A DNA stretch of 64,000 nt from Euryodendron excelsum (taxonomy: Eukaryota > Streptophyta > Magnoliopsida > Ericales > Pentaphylacaceae). The position numbers and the translations under genes are program-made. Position 1 is the first letter of the stretch. The number at the start of each line of letters is the position of its first letter. The DNA is taken from positions 51,212,683 through 51,276,682 of the forward strand of contig CM065377.1 of NCBI GenBank assembly GCA_033060915.1, written 5' to 3'. Positions 58,482 to 64,000 of the stretch are shown here, piece after piece. The notes below the pieces were generated by a model, which saw only the letters and a list, made by a program, of their open reading frames with translations, was not told where the DNA came from and made no database searches.

Positions 58482-59504
58482 CAAAGCTAATCCCACAATA
58501 AAATAAACTTTAGCACAAAGCTACCCCATTAAATAATAATAATAATAATGATAACCACCACCACCACTACTACTAACCAATACATATGTATCTAAGAATA
58601 CAAACCATTCCCACTAGTCAACATTCCTACGTCAACACGTTATTTCCACATGAGAAACACAGTGACCTCATTTTTTAGATTAATAACCTCTCACATTTCT
58701 GCACTTTGTGTAAAATCTCACCATAGGATGTGCATTTTAATTGTAATAATTATAAAGAAAAAGTTTCAATTTCAAAATCATGCTAGTTTCTATTTAAATC
58801 ATATGGTTGACATTGAAGTTTTTCATATTTAAAAGTATTTATTTTAACGTAAGATTTAATATAAAGTGTAAATTGCTAAATCTGTTTTAACTCTTTTTGT
58901 TTTCAAATGAGAAGGCCCAAAATCATCAAATTGGACTCTATTTCAATTTTTTTTTTTTTTTATAATGAGAAATGGACTGCCAAAAGACTCATTCAAAAAT
59001 GGGGTTTCAAGGTAAAGCCTTTAAAAACACACAACCACATCGGCAAACGACGTGAGACATACAAAAACTTTTTTTTTGATAGTGAGAGAAGAACTAACAA
59101 GAAACCCATTCAAAAATGGGTTTCACTCCATTTCAACATTGACAATGTATGCAATAACGAATCCTCATAAAACCGACGCCACTTCATCTTGGACTTTGGA
59201 CTGCATTTGGAATGATGAGTTTTCGAGGTATTGATATTTCAAAGAGGGATTTTCAATAATTGGAATGAAAGAAATTTGAAATGATATGCATTTGAAAAGA
59301 ACAATAAAATCATTTTGAAATTCCTTTAAAAATGTATGGTTTTTAATGGAACGGGAATTACTTAATCTAATATATTAACCCAAATTACCCTTCTTTTTTT
59401 TTTTTTTTTGTAACTTTCCTTCACTCTAACATCATTTTCTATTAATGCACTATGAACATCATGTTCTATAATTTTTTTCCTTTCAAATCTTCATTGAACC
59501 ACCA

Positions 59505-59530
59505 CCCCCCCCCCCCCCCCCCCCCCCCCC
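59505..59530. repeat. Poly-C run of 26 bases
   Basis: Uninterrupted C26, followed within 3 bases by a run of about 16 A. Long C/G homopolymers are rare in plant DNA. Length may be inaccurate in the assembly. Confidence 0.85.
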
Positions 59531-60346
59531 TTCAAAAAAAAAAAAAAAAGAATTATGTCCTTGAAATTCATACTATTTCCAAAAGACAAAAAAGGGATTT
59601 TCTTTGAATCCTTTTCTTTTCTCAAATCCAATTTCCAAAGAGATTTGATTCTAAGCACAGTGGTCCTAAACAATTCTGAAATGTCTATTTTCCCATTGAA
59701 AGTCAAACTGTCGAAATTTTACTTCCTTCAATATTAATCCATCCACATAGAAAAATAAGGTTGTTTAATCTAAGTACTCGAACTAATTTTTTAAGGTATA
59801 TTGAGTTGTCTCTAAACAAGAATTTAAATATTTTAAAAATATGGTACATGCAAATGAGATATTAAATATGTCTGATTATACAAATGAAATGATTGAAAAA
59901 ATATGATTTATTTTATTTAGATTCTACACACATAATTTAATTCCTCATGAATTAGTTAGTTCAAAACGGAGCAATTCATATCCTTTACCAAACAAACACG
60001 CCCTGATTTCATTGTGCCTGCTAATCAAGTACAAAATGCCATGCGCGGATGTCAACCCCACTAATCAAATTCAGTTTAATCCTCTTCTTCAAATCCGACC
60101 TGCTCCTCTCTCTCTCTCTGTCTCTCCTTTCTTTCTCTCTCTACAAAGTGTCCGTTGCCATTTCCTGAAGTCGACTAGTTCACACTGGAAGTCGACTAGT
60201 TCACACTGGTGGTGAAAAGATCAAAATTAAGAGAGAGAAAGTCAAAACGACGAGGTACGAAGCCGCCGGAGATAGCTAATCATTCTTTTTCCGATGGTCT
60301 AAGAACTGCTGCCTACTTAGCTGTGTCAGTTTCCGGCTAGTTACAG

Positions 60347-63300
60347 ATGGCTATCGCCGACCAGAAATCATCGTCCGACGGTAAAATCTTGGGCCTGTTT
60401 AAGCTGCCTTTTCGACAGTCAGGGAATTCGCATTCTACGTCATCGTTTAACAACGCTCACCATCACAGTCAACACCAACAGAGCCAGACTAACTCACAGG
60501 TCGAGGGATCGAATCCTCACAACAACGCTTCGAGCTCGGTTTCTTCTGTCGCCAGATCTCTCCTGCCGACAAGGCGTCGTCTTCGCCTCGATCCGTCGAA
60601 GAAGCTCTACTTCCCTTGTATGCGCCTCATCTCGATCGTTTACCTTCGTAATCGTGGACGTGTTTTTGTTCTACTTGTTTATGATATATGTGTGCCTGTA
60701 TATATATGTGCGATGATATTTGTGCGATCTGGTTGATTAATTGATTATTTGCTTTGCTTGATATGCATAAATTAGGTTTTAATTAAGTTGCTTGGTGATT
60801 TGGGCGAAATTAGATTTGGTAATTTACTAATTATATATGGTTTTGAATTTGCACAAAAGTATTGAAAGTGCAAGATATTTCACTTATCTATTGAATTTTG
60901 ACAAAATTTGGTATTCATATATATATATATATATATGTGTGTATGTATATTTTATTAGTAAAGAGAGGGGTATTGATAATTTTATTGGCAATAGGATGTG
61001 ATCATGCCTTGAGGACTTGTGGGGCATGGTAATAAGCTGGTAACCACTGTGAGAAAATTGGAGGAGAGAATAATGAAATTTTGATTGCAATAAGATTAAT
61101 TAAGTTCAGCATTATGGTTTATGCGCTTGGCTTTTTTGCTGTTGTTGTGCATGTTCTCATGACCAATGTTTAAGAAAACGTTACACTTGGCGATAGTGTT
61201 TAAGTTGACGAGGCTAGTCAAGTTGTTTGTAGCTTATTCTGGTGTAGAATTAACGAGAAATACATTTCGAATCTAGAGGTTTTGGGATTACTAGTAGTAG
61301 GGTGAAATATGTGAAATTTATTGAGAATTGATGGCCAGGGGATTCCCAAAAGGCTTACTATTTTCATTTGTACAGTGTTTGGCACCATGGAATCTACAAC
61401 TTAAATTAGAATTGGAGGCCATGTTCACTCAAAATTTAAGTCAGCCTTCAATTCCATTTCCAAGGCATGAATTCACTGCTACCACACACAATCTCAATCA
61501 AATGAACAAGAAACTGATGAAGCATTTCCTAAGAGGTGAAAAAGGAGGTGTGGTTTGAAGTGTTGTTCATCGCAGTACAATACCTATGATTTATGCAATA
61601 GGTATCCACCAGTAATGGATAGTTGAGAAATGATACATAGTCAAGATGAGGATGTTGATCTGGGTGAGGAGGGATACGAGGGAAACTTCTATTTATAATA
61701 ATAATTTTTTGTTATAAATGCTACTAGAATAATTATAAATATAATAGAATAGATATTTCATACTAACAAAGCAAACACAAGCCAATCTTGGTATTTGGTT
61801 GTCAATGCAATAGTAGTACAAATAATACGGTAATATTAGTTGTTAATACATTACATAATCATACTAACATACATTTCTCTTTTATCCATGAATTCACAAG
61901 TCACACTTAAAAAAGAATGACGGGAAGGATCTTGTGGTGGAATTGTTTCTCCTTATTAAATTTTTATGCATTTCAAAGATAAATACTTTTTGAGTCCAGA
62001 TCTAGTACATGCATGTCTCTTTACTTGGTTGTGCTCAATTTGTATTTTTGTCCACTATGCTTTTTAAGGCTTTAGTTGTGTTTGTTTTGTCTTAGCTCTT
62101 GGGATATGAGATATTTAATTTTAAGGCTAAGCTTATGCACTAGTTTGTCTCTTGCTTGAGAGATGTGTGCCGTTTTGTATCTTAGCTTCATTGTATAATC
62201 TCTATTTTTCTTTGTAATAAAACTACTCACTTAGCAAAAGAAAATACTTCATTGCATATCAAATCATAATTATTATTTTGAGCCATTTGCAAAAATTTCT
62301 AGATAACAATTTCATTATGTAATTACATAATTAAAGTTTAAGAAATAAAACATATTGACAAAGAAAATAGGAGAAAAACAAAACAAATAAAAAATATAAA
62401 AAAATAAATTTTTTGGTGTTTATTGACTGTGTTGGCATTCTTAATGGCCATATTGCCTTTACAATATCATGACGTACCATATCAGCTAATATATCTGTGA
62501 TTTTATGTATCATCTATATAATATCCTAAATTCATTACAATAGCCCTCGGCCGATATTTAGAACCTTGGTGGGGGCAGGGTTGGGGGTGTGGCAACACTT
62601 GTTCTTTTTTCTTTTGGTACTGATGATATTTTAATTTAATGTACATGTTCCCTTTTCTGCTGGATTTATTCATTGTCGTTAACAGTTTATTTATTCTACT
62701 TCTGTATCTTTTTCAAGATGAACCTGGTAAGCAAGTGCAGAGTGCTATCAAGATTAAGAATACAAGCAAGTCTCATGTAGCTTTCAAGGTATGCAAAGTT
62801 GTAATTTGTTTCTCATCCATGATTTGTGGTTTTCACTTCTCAGATGCTGGTAGGTTCTTGAAGATAGAATATGAGTTAATTATAGGTGTTCCTTTAAATA
62901 CTTGCTTTAAAGTGAACACTATGTGATCTCATATCGTTTCATAGTTTAAATATGTGCTATTTCCTTTCTACCTGACTGATGCATCATTTGCTTTTGTTGC
63001 TTTAGTTTCAAACAACTGAACCAAAAAGCTGTTTTATGCGTCCTCCAGGGGCTATTCTTGCTCCGGGTGAGAGTCTCATAGCAACTGGTAACAACTCTTG
63101 TGTAATTTTATGCCATTTTTTCCTTAACGTTTGGTTAAAATGTGTTGAACGTTATAAACATAAAGTAATTAATATGTACTCTAGCAAACATACAGCGTTT
63201 TAATTGTTCTGTTGGTACTTGATATTACAAATTTCTCTTTTTGGTTTTGGATGAATCTGCTAGTATTCAAGTTTGTGGAGCCTCCGGAGAACAATGAAAA

Positions 63301-64000
63301 ACCATTGGACCAGAAGAGCAAAGTGAAGTTTAAGATTATGAGCCTTAAGGTGAAAGGAGTGTTGGACTATGCGCCTGAACTAGTGCGTCTTACACACCTA
63401 TCTTACTGCTGCTTCTTAATTTTATATTGTATCTTGTTACCACACATTATGGGAAACATAGTTTGAAGTGTTGATCTAGATGATATAACTTTTTCCATGT
63501 TGGTTTGAACTTAAAAGTTTTCAATCTTGGTGATCCAATTGTAATGGGGTTGCATTTACTTGTATCTGTCATGAATAGGAAGATGCACTCATGACTACTT
63601 GATGGGCTTGGTTTTGCCCTTTTGCTGATTGTAGCTACTGCTGCTTTTCTTGTATGTGGAGAAACTAGCACATTTTTTTAAATTAAGTGCATGGCATTTA
63701 GTTCATTTAAAAGTTTTGAGTTGCTTGACTGATTTTATGGGATGAATAATTTCTTTTTAGGCCCTTCCAATTCATTCATTCTTTTCTTTCTTTTCTTTTC
63801 TTTTCTTTTGTCAAATCGTTAAAATGTTTAACCCCCTCACCTGCCAAAAAACGAAGAAACAAAAAACTATTCTCTCCCTGGAGATTTGTCATTAATTCTA
63901 TAGAATCCTCTTTTTGATGTTATTGCTGAAATTATCATATGTCATCTTTGTTGCAGTTTGATGAGCAGAAGGATCAAGCAGCGGTAGAGCAGATATTACG
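60347..64000 (+). CDS. Vesicle-associated protein 4-type (VAP/MSP domain), 5' part
   Basis: Exons 60347-60617, 62718-62788, 63006-63087, 63264-63382 and 63957-64000 (cut by the window end); all introns GT-AG and all phases agree. Residues 1-75 form a Ser/Asn/His/Gln-rich, probably disordered head (MAIADQKSSSDGK...). Then comes the MSP domain: SLLPTRRRLRLDPSKKLYFPYEPGK, SAIKIKNTSKSHVAFKFQTTEPKSCFMRPPGAILAPGE, VFKFVEPPENNEK and KFKIMSLKVKG. This matches plant VAP4-1/4-2 (PVA42-type) proteins, which bind FFAT-like motifs at the endoplasmic reticulum and membrane contact sites. The usual remainder (coiled coil) lies beyond the window. VAP4 proteins lack a clear carboxy-terminal membrane anchor; this cannot be checked here. 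The start is the first ATG of the conserved MAIAD sequence. Confidence 0.95.
60618..62717 (+). other. First intron of the VAP gene (2.1 kb)
   Basis: GT at 60618 and AG at 62716-62717. Unusually long compared with the other introns (217, 176 and 574 bases). It contains an (AT)n tract at about 60918-60937. An open frame at 61328-61558 has no recognisable similarity and is taken as chance. No transposon ends were identified. Confidence 0.8.

Larger units (their letters stand above)
57532..60346. other. Intergenic region between the plastid-type gene and the VAP gene
   Basis: No further gene is supported. It holds a tandem duplication (58246-58481), a 26-base C run (59505-59530) followed by an A run, and, just before the VAP gene, a CT-rich stretch (about 60105-60143) and a 19-bp direct repeat of 'agtcgactagttcacactgg' type (60170-60211), probably in the promoter or 5' UTR. 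Confidence 0.6.

Noticed and set aside
61328..61558. 76-codon frame within the first VAP intron
   Set aside because: No similarity recognised, not bounded by splice signals that keep the VAP frame, and the MSP domain continues exactly without it.

Overview
The window is AT-rich nuclear DNA from a flowering plant, probably a eudicot. It has GT-AG introns, plant-specific gene families, many (AT)n, (GA)n and (CT)n microsatellites, and a high load of LTR retrotransposon debris and endogenous pararetrovirus DNA. Four protein-coding genes can be supported. They are a subgroup-11-type R2R3-MYB transcription factor (minus, 4444-5921), a small wound-responsive DUF3774 protein (plus, 48843-49115), a two-exon protein with a likely plastid transit peptide (plus, 56985-57531), and the 5' part of a VAP/MSP-domain vesicle-associated protein of the VAP4 type (plus, 60347 to past the window end).

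Layout. 1-4443 is intergenic with a SINE-like relic. 4444-6400 holds the MYB gene and its upstream region. 6400-12943 is intergenic and contains a 335-bp tandem duplication. 12949-17883 is a 4.9-kb solo LTR with an ATAAG target-site duplication (TSD). 18272-44249 appears to be one old Ty3/gypsy element on the minus strand that has been filled with later insertions. Its 5' LTR is 42631-44249. Its 3' LTR is split between 18272-19820 and 31160-31378. The insertions are: an endogenous caulimovirid (florendovirus/petuvirus-like) present as two head-to-head copies (about 19820-31160); a second 4.5-kb solo LTR (31759-36312, TSD ATCCT); a copia SIRE-like solo LTR (36790-38717, TSD TTAAC); and another solo LTR (39628-42067, TSD ACAAA). 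The viral copies carry insertions of their own: a copia-type solo LTR (22922-24668, TSD TTTTC) in the left copy, and in the right copy an LTR-like repeat that itself contains a copia-type solo LTR and a 372-bp TRIM. 44250-48700 is gene-free with a tandem array near 46.4-46.9 kb. 49432-50502 is a Mutator-like non-autonomous element with a 9-bp TSD. 50943-51120 is a MITE inside a TA microsatellite. 51500-56230 is a truncated Ty1/copia element on the minus strand (LTR, gag and integrase visible, reverse transcriptase absent). The last two genes occupy the right end.

The genes are independent plant genes with no operon-like relationship. The most unusual structure is the inverted pair of viral copies. 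Arms of about 2.9 kb each (after removing insertions) face each other across about 140 bp, apparently inserted in an (AT)n tract inside a retrotransposon LTR. A second copy of that LTR at 44.07 kb gives the uninterrupted site. Transcription across this locus could make a long hairpin RNA. All family names rest on sequence recognition by eye; no alignment or search was run.
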